Source: Ornithinibacillus halotolerans
GTDB lineage: Bacteria > Bacillota > Bacilli > Bacillales > Amphibacillaceae
Length of the DNA stretch: 64,000 bases
Assembly: GCF_014637405.1 (NCBI RefSeq)
Contig: NZ_BMEY01000007.1
Location: 92,899-156,898, forward strand
Reading direction: 5' to 3'
Position numbers and translations under genes: made by a program. Below the pieces are notes generated by a model, which saw only the letters and a program-made list of their open reading frames with translations, did not search any database and had not been told where the DNA came from. Below are positions 8,834 to 18,218 of this stretch, piece after piece (position 1 is the stretch's first letter; each line of letters opens with the position of its first letter).

Positions 8834-9187
8834 ATGGCAAAACATAAGCAAATGTACGATTTATGTAAGTCTCACATGCATTCCTATGTGTTAGCAGAGC
8901 TTGAAGATGGCTCTAAATTTGACGGCATCATTACAGGTCTAGATGATGAGTATGTTTATTTTGCTGTACCACTAGAACAAGATGTATCGACACAAACAAT
9001 GCCATACATGGATAATGAACAACGTCAATTCGGATGGTATGGTGGTTTTGGCTATGGTTATCCTGGTTATGGTTTCCCAGGCTATGGTTACGGATTCGGT
9101 TATCCTTATGGTCCTAGAAGAAGATTTCGACGCCTAGTATTACCGTTAGCTGCTCTTACTGCTTTGAGTGTCTTACCTTGGTATTAA
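8834..9187 (+). CDS. Gly/Tyr-rich small protein, possible spore coat component
   Basis: Protein of 117 residues in three parts. Residues 1-55 form a small beta-rich domain ('HSYVLAELEDGSKFDGIITGLDDEYVYF') that reads like an Sm-like or SH3-like fold. Residues about 60-95 are made of short Gly-Tyr-Pro repeats ('GYGYPGYGFPGYGYGFGYP'). After a basic RRRFRR cluster comes a hydrophobic end ('LVLPLAALTALSVLP') that may attach to a membrane. GGGAGGAGG precedes the ATG. Gly/Tyr-rich tails are common in coat and exosporium proteins, hence the guess; no family name was recognised. Confidence 0.75.
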   Translation: MAKHKQMYDLCKSHMHSYVLAELEDGSKFDGIITGLDDEYVYFAVPLEQDVSTQTMPYMDNEQRQFGWYGGFGYGYPGYGFPGYGYGFGYPYGPRRRFRRLVLPLAALTALSVLPWY

Positions 9188-9202
9188 CAAGGATAAAATA
9201 TG

Positions 9203-9243
9203 TAAAACCCTTGCCACCTTATAGTTGGGCAAGGGTTTTACAA
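9203..9243. terminator. bidirectional terminator
   Basis: A 13-bp perfect stem (TAAAACCCTTGCC and its complement) lies between two convergent genes, with T-runs on both strands. Confidence 0.9.
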
Positions 9244-9253
9244 TCTAGACCAA

Positions 9254-9430
9254 TTATTCTTTACTATCTCTCAATAGACCATCGCCTAATACAAAGACGA
9301 TAACGGAGAAAATTGCAGCCATCACTAATGTAGATACCATATCAAATGATGCTCCTGCCATACTTGATAATACGTAAGAAAGTACGAAAGTTATCAAAAC
9401 AGCCCAAATAATAGTAACAATATAGCGCAT
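9254..9430 (-). CDS. DUF2929-type small membrane protein
   Basis: Protein of 58 residues with two membrane segments (about 3-22 and 32-50) and a short charged tail 'DGLLRDSKE'. This matches the DUF2929 family of Bacillales in length and layout. The start was set at an ATG six bases after CGAGGTG; an in-frame GTG three codons earlier lies inside that site. Function is unknown. It is monocistronic and divergent from the next gene. Confidence 0.75.
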   Translation of the reverse strand: MRYIVTIIWAVLITFVLSYVLSSMAGASFDMVSTLVMAAIFSVIVFVLGDGLLRDSKE

Positions 9431-9559
9431 ATGTAACACCTCGTTTTTACTTTTCTAACTTTTATCTTAAAACTCTAACTAATACCACTACTAAGTTTAC
9501 CAAAGGAACTAATAAATGAAAAGTATTTCAATATAATTAACTAGAGAGGGGGAAAAAAA

Positions 9560-10168
9560 TTGACAATTCTTGTTCAAAACTGCTTTCATTGGATTGGTTA
9601 TCATTATGTTAATTTCTTACTTGAAAAGGGTATAGTAGTTAAAGGTATTGATAAGATAAATTCGGATAAAAAAGATAACCTTGCAATGTTCTTTGGAAGA
9701 AACAGCTCTTTTCAATGGTTTGAGGACTCCTACGATGAAAAAGTTTCCACTGCGCTTATCATTGGTAATCGTATTTCCTCGATTCCTATAAATGCAGATA
9801 GAATTATTCAAATTGTATTAAAACAAACTAAGAAAATCCCTGATGCCGTTACTATAAATGCACCACTACTATTTGGAGAATGGATGGAAATGACGAATGA
9901 AGGTGTAACTGATGGTAATCGCATCATTCCCTTTCAATCTGATGAATTTCTTCAAGATGCCATCTATATTGAGGATTTTATTTTAAGTACTTATCCATTG
10001 TTTGAATCAAACAAAAGATCCGGCGATTATCAAGTCATTTCGAATAAAATGTACTTAGATGATGCAGTTAAACTTGAAAATTCTATTTATATCCGTGACA
10101 ATATACCTATGAAACATAATGTGAAGAAGGTTATAGAACATTATAAGCGCTATCAAAATTTCTATTAA
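9560..10168 (+). CDS. degenerate NAD(P)-epimerase-like protein, YjaV-like by position
   Basis: Protein of 202 residues from a TTG start after GAGAGGGGG. The first 30 residues ('ILVQNCFHWIGYHYVNFLLEKGIVVKGID') follow the beta-alpha-beta pattern of an SDR/epimerase Rossmann fold. The glycine-rich loop is not conserved and the catalytic YxxxK is absent, so it is probably not an active dehydrogenase. It lies 33 bases before med, as yjaV does in B. subtilis as I recall, and may be co-transcribed with it. The function is unknown. Confidence 0.65.
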   Translation: MTILVQNCFHWIGYHYVNFLLEKGIVVKGIDKINSDKKDNLAMFFGRNSSFQWFEDSYDEKVSTALIIGNRISSIPINADRIIQIVLKQTKKIPDAVTINAPLLFGEWMEMTNEGVTDGNRIIPFQSDEFLQDAIYIEDFILSTYPLFESNKRSGDYQVISNKMYLDDAVKLENSIYIRDNIPMKHNVKKVIEHYKRYQNFY

Positions 10169-10201
10169 TAGACTTTGATATGATGAATGGAGTGCACGAA
10201 C

Positions 10202-11161
10202 TTGAGGAGAAAATATTTCCTAGCTGGCATAGCATTTTTAGGTTTACTAATAACTTTTGCTAGTTGTTCCCAAGAAACAGAGAGCAGGTTTAAAGTTGGG
10301 ATGATTGTAGAGGGAGAAATAGCAGATAAACCATGGAACGAAAAAGGTTATCAAGGTTTGTTAGCGTTAGAAGAGGAACTAAATGTTGAGATTGATGTAG
10401 TTGAAAATGTTGAAACGGATGAAGAAATCGCTAAAGCAATTACCAAATTAGTTGAGGAAGGGACAACATTAATATTTGGCCATAGTAGTGAATATGGCGA
10501 TAACTTTTATCAATCTTCACAAACATATCAAGACGTTCACTTCGTTTATTTTAATGGTAATTATTATAATGACAATTTGACAAGTCTAACCTTTAATTCA
10601 CATGCCATGGGATTTTTTGCTGGGATGATAGCAAGTCAGATGACGGAGTCTGAAGAAGTAGGTATTATCGCTGCTTATCAGTGGCAACCTGAGATTGAGG
10701 GATTTTATGAAGGTGTTAAATTTCAGAATCCAGAAACAAATGTAAATATGGAATTGATCTATGATTGGACAGATGTTGACGGAGCAAAACAGGCTTATGC
10801 CCGGATGAAAAATAAAGGAATCGATGTTATCTATCCTGCTGGGGATGCATTTAGTGAAGATGTAATAAAACAAGCTAGCAAGGATGACATTTATGCTATC
10901 GGATTTGTTTCTGATCAGTTCAAAGTGGAGCCAACTGCAGTATTGACTAGTACCATTCAACATGTCGATCGTTTATACGTTCTAGCAACAGAGAAGTATA
11001 TGGAAGGTACACTAAAGGGTGAGATCATGTCCTTTGACTTTAAGGACAATTATATTACTTTAGGGGAGTATAATCCTGATGTACCAAAATATTTTCAAAA
11101 ACAGTTAAATAACTATATACAAAAATATAAAGAAACAGGCTTGCTTCCTAATCAATACTAA
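10202..11161 (+). CDS. med: Med lipoprotein, BMP family (comK activator)
   Basis: Protein of 319 residues from a TTG start seven bases after GGAGTG. It has a basic N-terminus, a hydrophobic signal and the lipobox FASC, so it is a surface lipoprotein of the basic membrane protein (PnrA/BMP) family. 'KVGMIVEGEIADKPWNEKGYQGL', 'FGHSSEYGDNF', 'SHAMGFFAGMIASQM' and 'IYPAGDAFSEDVIKQ' match B. subtilis Med strongly as I remember it. In B. subtilis Med promotes comK expression. The small comZ gene that normally follows med is not present in the 120 bases after it. An ATG 15 bases earlier lacks a ribosome binding site. Confidence 0.85.
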   Translation: MRRKYFLAGIAFLGLLITFASCSQETESRFKVGMIVEGEIADKPWNEKGYQGLLALEEELNVEIDVVENVETDEEIAKAITKLVEEGTTLIFGHSSEYGDNFYQSSQTYQDVHFVYFNGNYYNDNLTSLTFNSHAMGFFAGMIASQMTESEEVGIIAAYQWQPEIEGFYEGVKFQNPETNVNMELIYDWTDVDGAKQAYARMKNKGIDVIYPAGDAFSEDVIKQASKDDIYAIGFVSDQFKVEPTAVLTSTIQHVDRLYVLATEKYMEGTLKGEIMSFDFKDNYITLGEYNPDVPKYFQKQLNNYIQKYKETGLLPNQY

Positions 11162-11202
11162 GCTTTTGGGGACTCAGTTTTCATTATTTTAGAAGTTCTA
11201 TC

Positions 11203-11231
11203 TTGCAAGTCTTTCTTTTTTGGATTAAAAT
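11203..11231 (+). promoter_or_regulatory. sigma-A promoter of fabH
   Basis: TTGCAA and TAAAAT are separated by 17 bases, about 55 bases before the fabH start codon. The FapR-like operator begins at the end of the -10 element, which is the arrangement expected for repression. Confidence 0.75.
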
Positions 11232-11248
11232 TAGTACCAAGTCATAAT
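11230..11248 (+). promoter_or_regulatory. FapR operator
   Basis: ATTAGTACCAAGTCATAAT matches the left half of the FapR box (TTAGTACC) exactly and the right half partly. FapR is released by malonyl-CoA and controls fatty acid synthesis genes in Firmicutes. Position, overlapping the -10 and start point of fabH, agrees with the B. subtilis fabHA-fabF operator. Confidence 0.8.
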
Positions 11249-11284
11249 ATTTGCTAATAACTTAGAGTTTAAGGGGATGTATAT

Positions 11285-12220
11285 ATGGGTGTTGGAGTTT
11301 TAGGTGTAGGCCATTATGTGCCTTCTAAAATTGTTACCAATCTTGATTTAGAAAAAGTAGTTGATACAAGCGATGAATGGATTCGTACACGAACTGGTAT
11401 TGAAGAGAGAAGAATTGCCGATGATATGGATACGTCCGACATGGCATATCATGCTTCATTAAGTGCACTTGAAGATGCAGGAGTTCGTCCAGAAGAACTT
11501 GATTTAATATTAGTTGCTACCGTTACTCCAGATACTGCTTTTCCATCAGTATCTTGTATGCTACAAGAAAAATTAGGTGCTGTTAAAGCTGCTGCAATGG
11601 ATGTTAGTGCAGCTTGTGCTGGCTTTATGTATGGCATGATTACTGCAAAACAATTTATTGAAACAGGATCGTATAAACATATATTAGTAGTAGGTGCTGA
11701 GAAACTTTCGAAAATAACGGATTGGGAAGATCGCAATACATGTGTTTTATTCGGAGATGGTGCCGGTGCAGCTGTCATGGGAGAAGTTTCAGAGAACAAG
11801 GGAATACTATCCTTTGAACTTGGATCAAATGGTTCCGGTGGGAAACATCTATACCTAAAAGATGATGGTTTTCTAGCAATGAATGGTCGTGAAGTATTCA
11901 AATTTGCTGTAAGACAAATGCCAGAGTCTTCATTAAATGTCCTAGAAAAAGCTGGCTTACAAAAAGAAGATGTGGACTTTTTAGTACCACACCAAGCAAA
12001 TATTCGAATCATGGAAGCGGCAATGGAAAAACTAGGGATTTCAGAAGAGAGAATGGCAAAAGTTATTCAGAAATATGGAAATAATTCCTCAGCATCCATA
12101 CCTATGGCTTTATCTGAAAGTGTAAAAGATGGTAAAATTAGGGATAATGATGTTATTGTCTTAGTAGGATTTGGAGCAGGATTAACATGGGGAGCAGTAG
12201 CGTTGCGCTGGGGAAGATAG
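11285..12220 (+). CDS. fabH: beta-ketoacyl-ACP synthase III
   Basis: Protein of 311 residues of the KAS III family, which condenses an acyl-CoA primer with malonyl-ACP to start fatty acid synthesis. The catalytic triad is visible: Cys in '[11 protein letters not shown]' (about 112), His in 'VPHQANIRI' (about 238) and Asn in 'YGNNSSAS' (about 268). '[17 protein letters not shown]' near residue 30 is the usual N-terminal signature. AAGGGGATG precedes the ATG. It is followed after 106 bases by fabF, so the two probably form an operon under the FapR-type promoter. Confidence 0.97.
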   Translation: MGVGVLGVGHYVPSKIVTNLDLEKVVDTSDEWIRTRTGIEERRIADDMDTSDMAYHASLSALEDAGVRPEELDLILVATVTPDTAFPSVSCMLQEKLGAVKAAAMDVSAACAGFMYGMITAKQFIETGSYKHILVVGAEKLSKITDWEDRNTCVLFGDGAGAAVMGEVSENKGILSFELGSNGSGGKHLYLKDDGFLAMNGREVFKFAVRQMPESSLNVLEKAGLQKEDVDFLVPHQANIRIMEAAMEKLGISEERMAKVIQKYGNNSSASIPMALSESVKDGKIRDNDVIVLVGFGAGLTWGAVALRWGR

Positions 12221-12326
12221 GTTATATGAAAGTGGTCTCTAAAGATGAAATAATCAATTTATGATAGAAATAATGTTAGCAATGCACGTTCCTATAAATA
12301 TTTAGTAACTAGGAGGAGTACCAAAG

Positions 12327-13568
12327 ATGTCAGGAAGAAGAGTAGTTGTAACGGGGCTTGGAGCTGTTACCCCGGTTGGTAATGATGTCAATGAGATGTG
12401 GGAAAGTCTCTTAAATGGTAAGTCTGGAATTGATTTTGTAACAAAGGTAAATAAGGATGAATTCCCAGCGAAGGTCGCTGCAGAAGTAAAAGACTTTGAT
12501 CCAACTTTGCATATGGATAAAAAAGATGCAAGGAAAATGGACCCGTTTACCCAATTTGCTGTTGCTGCTTCTAAGATGGCATTACAAGATGCAAAACTGG
12601 AAGTAACAGAGGATATTGCTCATCGGGTTGGCGTATGGATTGGCTCTGGAATTGGCGGAATGCAAACATATGAGGAGCAATTCCGTAAATTTATGGAAAA
12701 AGGTCAGAAACGTGTTAGCCCGTTCTTTGTACCGATGATGATTCCGGATATGGCTGCAGGTCAAGTCTCGATTCAAACAGGAGCAAAAGGTATTAACTCA
12801 TGTACCGTTACAGCTTGTGCATCTGGTGCCAATTCAATTGGGGATGCATTTAAAGCTGTTCAACGTGGTGATGTGGATTATATTATTGCGGGTGGCGCAG
12901 AGGCACCAATTACTAATATGTCATTTGCAGGATTTTCTTCGATGAAAGCTTTATCCTTTAGTGAAGAACCTTCCAAAGCAAGTCGTCCATTCGATAAAAA
13001 TCGGGACGGATTTGTTATGGGAGAAGGTGCGGGAATCTTAATCTTAGAAACGTTAGAAACAGCATTAGAACGTGGTGCAACAATTTATGCAGAAATAGTT
13101 GGATATGGGGCTACTGGAGATGCCTACCATATTACAGCACCTGCAGAACATGGAGAAGGTGCAGCACGTGCTATGCAACATGCATTACGTGACGCTGGAT
13201 TAAAACCTAAAGATGTTGATTATATTAATGCTCATGGTACAAGCACTGATTTGAATGATAAGTATGAAACGGAAGCAATTAAAACAATCTTTGGAGATCA
13301 TGCATATAAATTAGCTGTATCTTCAACAAAATCTATGACTGGACATTTACTTGGCGCTGCTGGTGGAGTCGAAGCTGTAATTGCTGCGAAAGCAATTAAC
13401 GATGGTGTCATTCCACCAACCATTAATTATGAAACACCAGATCCAGATTGTGATTTAGACTACGTTCCAAATGAAGCTAGAAAACAAGATGTAAACGTGG
13501 TTGTAAGTAACTCACTTGGGTTTGGCGGACATAATGTAGCACTAATATTTAAGAAATTTAATAATTAA
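12327..13568 (+). CDS. fabF: beta-ketoacyl-ACP synthase II
   Basis: Protein of 413 residues of the KAS II family, which elongates acyl-ACP with malonyl-ACP. Catalytic residues are Cys in '[12 protein letters not shown]' (about 164), His in '[11 protein letters not shown]' (about 304) and His in '[12 protein letters not shown]' (about 341). The C-terminal '[15 protein letters not shown]' is also typical. AGGAGGAG precedes the ATG. It shares the fabH promoter region and ends in an intrinsic terminator. Confidence 0.97.
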   Translation: MSGRRVVVTGLGAVTPVGNDVNEMWESLLNGKSGIDFVTKVNKDEFPAKVAAEVKDFDPTLHMDKKDARKMDPFTQFAVAASKMALQDAKLEVTEDIAHRVGVWIGSGIGGMQTYEEQFRKFMEKGQKRVSPFFVPMMIPDMAAGQVSIQTGAKGINSCTVTACASGANSIGDAFKAVQRGDVDYIIAGGAEAPITNMSFAGFSSMKALSFSEEPSKASRPFDKNRDGFVMGEGAGILILETLETALERGATIYAEIVGYGATGDAYHITAPAEHGEGAARAMQHALRDAGLKPKDVDYINAHGTSTDLNDKYETEAIKTIFGDHAYKLAVSSTKSMTGHLLGAAGGVEAVIAAKAINDGVIPPTINYETPDPDCDLDYVPNEARKQDVNVVVSNSLGFGGHNVALIFKKFNN

Positions 13569-13575
13569 GTATCAG

Positions 13576-13608
13576 AGAGGCTGACTTCGAATGGAGTCAG
13601 CCTTTTCA
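13576..13608 (+). terminator. terminator after fabF
   Basis: Stem GGCTGACT / AGTCAGCC with an 8-base loop and a TTTT tail, beginning about 10 bases after the fabF stop. Confidence 0.85.
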
Positions 13609-13630
13609 ATTGAGGGTTAATTGTATCAAT

Positions 13631-14005
13631 AACCGTTACATATATGATGACCGGGAAAACTGCCGACAAACTGTAACCCATTCCCCTTCATTACTTTGAT
13701 GAAGGGGAAAATTGAAGCGAGCAACTGTTAAATTCCCTTTCATTGCTGTGATGACCGGGAAAACTGCCGACAAACTGTAAGCAAATCCCTTTCATAGCCT
13801 TGATGAAAGGGAAAATCGAAGCGAGTAACTGTAAAAATCCCTTTCATAACCTTGATGACCGAGAAAATTGCAGATAAACTCTATCCAAATCCCTTTCATA
13901 GCCTTGATGAAAGGGAAAATCGAAGCGAGCAACCGTAAAATTCCCCTTCATAACCACGATGACCAGAATAACTCTATGAATCTTCAATCAATTCCCTTTT
14001 CTACT
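13631..14005. repeat. 52-bp tandem repeat array A
   Basis: About seven units, whose CCC(C/T)TTCAT heads lie at 13683, 13735, 13787, 13839, 13891 and 13943, a period of exactly 52. Two unit types alternate. One closes a hairpin with CCCTTTCAT, loop AGCCTTG and ATGAAAGGG. The other has ATGACCGGG in place of the 3' arm and so pairs poorly. The linkers also differ (GAAGCGAGCAACTG versus TGCCGACAAACTG). The first and last units are degenerate. The array fills the gap between the fabF terminator and a small membrane protein gene; no coding region was seen inside it. Confidence 0.9.
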
Positions 14006-14081
14006 ATTTCTATCATTTACTTCAGCTAGTTTGCATATAAATTACAATAAAATATTTAATGGACAAGCATAGGTGATAATA

Positions 14082-14288
14082 ATGGGACATGTATTTTTAT
14101 TTTTATTAGGATTTGGACTAGCTGTAGCCGGAGGAGTAACACTTATATCATATATGAACTTTTTACCAGCTGGTATTTCATGGGCAGAATATTTTTTATT
14201 CGTTAGTGGCCGCATTGAATGCTACTTTTTTCCGATTGGTTTACTTATCATGGCAATTGTTATTTACACTTTTCCAAATAGATTATAA
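14082..14288 (+). CDS. small membrane protein, unknown function
   Basis: Protein of 68 residues with two strong membrane segments (about 3-24 and 47-64) and a Tyr/Trp-containing loop between them ('FLPAGISWAEYFLFVSGRIECYF'). The ATG follows AGGTG by six bases; a GTG three codons earlier overlaps that site. It sits directly after repeat array A and before yjbA. I do not recognise the family. Confidence 0.65.
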   Translation: MGHVFLFLLGFGLAVAGGVTLISYMNFLPAGISWAEYFLFVSGRIECYFFPIGLLIMAIVIYTFPNRL

Positions 14289-14427
14289 TTCGTTAAATTT
14301 TCGCTCGCTCGAATAAATTTCTAAATGATGGTCATAATGTATTCTAAAGTGAGGTTAAAAAATTGGTATGAAAGGTAATTTTTGTACAACCTCAGAATTG
14401 ATTTATTGCGGGAGTGAGGGGTGTTGT

Positions 14428-15201
14428 ATGTTATATTTACATGACGTTTGGGTAAACTGGTTTGAAGGTGAAGAGAACGGCTATAATGTTTGTTATTTTC
14501 ATGAATGGCGAAAAGATGATGGTATCGAATTACTTGACCAAGTTCCATTAATATACATAACAGAATCTTTATATCAATATATAGAAAATGATATGCACGA
14601 TTTACCACAAGGTTTATTAGATGCGATTTACAAGCGTGCATATACGAGAAAAGGTCAAGAACGATCTGTTGTTGATTATGCTTGTATTGTTACAGATGGA
14701 AATGACATTTTAGCATTTGACACAATTGGCTACCGGATACCAATTAGAAAAAGTAGGTTAATTCCAAGACAGGAACAGCTTGTCTATGAAATGATTCAAA
14801 AAGCAAAACCACAACATTTTGGATTTGATGATTCGAATTATGTAAAAGAATATCATATGCTTTCTATGTCGCCAGAGTTTGTATTTGGTTTAACACGGAG
14901 AGAACGACAGTTAAAGCAGTTATTAATGATGGGGCTTGACCAGCTTCGTACGACGAATAATATTGAAGAATTACGGTATTGGTTAACCGAATGGAATCCA
15001 AAAAAATACCCAGATATACGCTACATGGATGAAGAGGAAGTATGGCAAGCTTTATATGACGGTGTGAAATATGGCTGGAGTTTTGCTCATGAAGAACTCT
15101 GTGAAAAACTAATTAAAGGCCAACCATTTCTGGAAAAGATGTGGGAATTGGAAAATAACTATGCAGAAGGTACATCCAAACAAAAGTCAAAAAATCAGTG
15201 A
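14428..15201 (+). CDS. yjbA: YjbA family protein (UPF0736/DUF3603)
   Basis: Protein of 257 residues matching B. subtilis YjbA from its first residues ('[21 protein letters not shown]'). The conserved blocks 'EWRKDD', '[19 protein letters not shown]' and '[19 protein letters not shown]' follow. A longer frame begins 20 codons upstream, but GGAGTGAGGGG lies before the chosen ATG and the family starts here. The function is unknown in the family. yjbA next to trpS matches B. subtilis order. The terminator stem includes the stop codon. Confidence 0.9.
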   Translation: MLYLHDVWVNWFEGEENGYNVCYFHEWRKDDGIELLDQVPLIYITESLYQYIENDMHDLPQGLLDAIYKRAYTRKGQERSVVDYACIVTDGNDILAFDTIGYRIPIRKSRLIPRQEQLVYEMIQKAKPQHFGFDDSNYVKEYHMLSMSPEFVFGLTRRERQLKQLLMMGLDQLRTTNNIEELRYWLTEWNPKKYPDIRYMDEEEVWQALYDGVKYGWSFAHEELCEKLIKGQPFLEKMWELENNYAEGTSKQKSKNQ

Positions 15202-15222
15202 GAATCTCTCACTGATTTTTTT
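15192..15222 (+). terminator. terminator overlapping the yjbA stop
   Basis: A 12-bp stem (AAATCAGTGAGA and its complement) with a 3-base loop and a run of seven T; the yjbA TGA codon lies within the 5' arm. Confidence 0.85.
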
Positions 15223-15273
15223 ATTCATAGTTATTGGTTGTTTTGAAATAATACTTGAGAGGAGGCTAGATGA

Positions 15274-16134
15274 ATGGATAAAGAAATGAACTATGGTAGT
15301 GATTATAAATATATACCTGCGACATCAGTCGGAAGTGGAATAGGAATGGAAATAGTAGAGGATGTATATGCATATACCATTCAAATTGCTAATATTTGTT
15401 TTATTGGTAAGGAACAATCTAACGAGTTTGTATTAGTAGATGCAGGAATGCCTAACTCTGCGGATGAAATTATCGCGGTAGCAGAAGAACGATTTGGGCC
15501 AACTAGTCGTCCTAAAGCTATCATTTTAACTCATGGACATTTTGATCATGTAGGAGCCATCATCGAGCTTGTCAACCACTGGGAAGTTCCGGTTTATGCA
15601 CATGAATTAGAATTACCTTATTTAACAGGGCAATCTCCGTATCCAAAACCAGATCCAACTGTAGAAGGTGGAATGGTAGCTAAGATGTCACCATTATTTC
15701 CGAATGAACCAATTGATCTAGGTAATCAGATACAAGTATTACCAACCGATGGAACAGTGCCACACTTGCCTGACTTTAAGTGGATCCACACTCCAGGCCA
15801 TGCACCGGGTCATATTTCTTTATTTAGAGAGAAAGATCGTACCTTAATTGTTGGAGATGCTTTTGTAACGGTGAAACAAGAATATTTATATAAAGTCATT
15901 ACTCAAGAAAAAGAAATAAGCGGACCACCTCGTTATTTAACAACTGATTGGGGTGCTGCGAAGAAATCTGTGATGAGGCTAGCACAATTAAAACCAGAGC
16001 ATGCAATTACTGGGCATGGTTTACCTATGACTGGTGAAGAGCTAACTACAAATTTGGAGGATTTAGTAAATAATTTTGAAAGAATTGCTGTTCCTGATTA
16101 CGGGAAATATGTCGATAAGGATGATTTGCATTAA
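15274..16134 (+). CDS. MBL-fold metallo-hydrolase
   Basis: Protein of 286 residues of the metallo-beta-lactamase fold. The dinuclear metal site shows as 'LTHGHFDHVG' (HxHxDH, about 89-95), 'HTPGHAPGHISLF' (about 172), 'IVGDAF' and 'AITGHGLPM'. It resembles the glyoxalase-II/quorum-lactonase-like group, but the substrate cannot be assigned. GAGAGGAGG precedes the ATG. It is single, between yjbA and the convergent trpS. Confidence 0.85.
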   Translation: MDKEMNYGSDYKYIPATSVGSGIGMEIVEDVYAYTIQIANICFIGKEQSNEFVLVDAGMPNSADEIIAVAEERFGPTSRPKAIILTHGHFDHVGAIIELVNHWEVPVYAHELELPYLTGQSPYPKPDPTVEGGMVAKMSPLFPNEPIDLGNQIQVLPTDGTVPHLPDFKWIHTPGHAPGHISLFREKDRTLIVGDAFVTVKQEYLYKVITQEKEISGPPRYLTTDWGAAKKSVMRLAQLKPEHAITGHGLPMTGEELTTNLEDLVNNFERIAVPDYGKYVDKDDLH

Positions 16135-16170
16135 AAAAGTGCCCCTTTTTTTGAATAAAGGGGCACTAAA
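16133..16170. terminator. bidirectional terminator
   Basis: An 11-bp stem (AGTGCCCCTTT / AAAGGGGCACT) separates the metallo-hydrolase gene from the convergent trpS stop; T-rich on both sides. Confidence 0.85.
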
Positions 16171-16171
16171 A

Positions 16172-17167
<996 letters not shown>

Positions 17168-17185
17168 TCACTCCTTCTTCGTTTT

Positions 17186-17400
17186 TACAATAAAAAAAGC
17201 CCATTCGTCTCCCTATGGAAAGGGACGAATGAACCGCGTTGCCACCCTAATTATCTTAAACTTTAAGATCACTTCATTAGTACTAGCTCCAAAGTCCAAT
17301 TCCAATTCACCTTGATGCTTGTTTTCACCAACCACAAGCTCTCTAAAAATCAGAGGGTTATTGTACTACGCCTTTTTCATAGCTAGGATATTGAGTTTTT
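17186..17400 (-). promoter_or_regulatory. T-box riboswitch of trpS (Trp)
   Basis: On the minus strand the leader contains the T-box core AGGGTGGCAACGCGG. The terminator hairpin follows, with arms CATTCGTC / GACGAATG and then GGC and a T-run (17190-17231), ending just before trpS. The upstream half holds a stem I domain with GAATTGGACTTTGGAGC, in which UGG (17296-17298, read on the minus strand) is the likely Trp specifier codon. An uncharged tRNA-Trp acceptor end would pair with the core to form the antiterminator. Confidence 0.95.
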
Positions 17401-17466
17401 TATTATTATATATACCTTAAATATAGAATGCAAGTTATTTTGTTTTTGAGGGCTGTAATTGTTAAT

Positions 17467-18135
17467 GAAAGTACGTAATAACCACCGAGAGGAGCCGCCT
17501 CACGGTAGAAACTCTAATCAAAGTAGGTAATAACCACCGAGAGGAGCCGTTTCACGGTAGAAACTCTAATGAAAGTAAGTAATATCAGCCAAGAGGAGCC
17601 GTTTCACGGTAGAAACTCTAATGAAAGTAAGTAATATCAGCCAAGAGGAGCCGTTTCACGGTAGAAACACTAATGAAAGTAAGTAATAACCCCCGAGAGG
17701 AGCCGCCTCACGGTAGAAACTCTAATCAAAGTAGGTAATAACCACCGAGAGGAGCCGTTTCACGGTAGAAACTCTAATCAAAGTAGGTAATAACCACCGA
17801 GAGGAGCCGTTTCACGGTAGAAACTCTAATGAAAGTAAGTAATATCAGCCAAGAGGAGCGTTTCACGGTAGAAACACTAATGAAAGTAAGTAAAAACCAC
17901 CGAGAGGAGCCGTTTCACGGTAGAAACTCTAATGAAAGTACGTAATAACCACCGAGAGGAGCCGTTTCACGGTAGAAAACCTTTTGAAAGTACGTAATAA
18001 CAACCGAGAGGAGCTGTCTCACGGTAGTTACACTAAAGAATGTATGTACATCTACCAAGAGAAGTACTCTCACGGAAGAAAATCTAATGGAAGTAATCAG
18101 CATCAGCTGAGAGAAGATTCTCACGGCAAATAGAA
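17467..18135. repeat. 52-bp tandem repeat array B
   Basis: Thirteen units starting at 17467, 17519, 17571, 17623, 17675, 17727, 17779, 17831, 17882, 17934, 17986, 18038 and 18089, so the period is 52 with one single-base loss. Each unit has a palindrome ACCGAGAGG, then AGCCG, then TTTCACGGT or CCTCACGGT. Three variants recur (ACCACCGAG, ATCAGCCAAG, and CGCCTC instead of CGTTTC in the arm). The last three units decay in sequence. The array lies between the trpS leader and the terminator of the NERD gene. Open frames across its end (about 17915-18247, minus) are products of the repeats. Confidence 0.92.
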
Positions 18136-18187
18136 CCAAAGAAAAATCACAAGAATATGATCCCCACAGTAAATACTCAAAACCCAA

Positions 18188-18218
18188 ACAAAAAAGCCCC
18201 TCAAATGAAGGGCTTTTA
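18188..18218 (-). terminator. terminator after the NERD gene
   Basis: Stem AGCCC / GGGCT with a 10-base loop and a T-run on the minus strand, directly after the NERD protein stop codon. Confidence 0.75.

Noticed and set aside
17186-17400. small coding gene in the trpS leader
   Set aside because: The sequence is fully explained by the T-box: specifier loop, AGGGTGGCAACGCGG core and terminator.
17467-18135. CRISPR array
   Set aside because: Regular 52-base spacing suggested it, but the parts between the conserved hairpins are themselves repeated, so there are no unique spacers, and no cas genes are present. The same applies to the other arrays.
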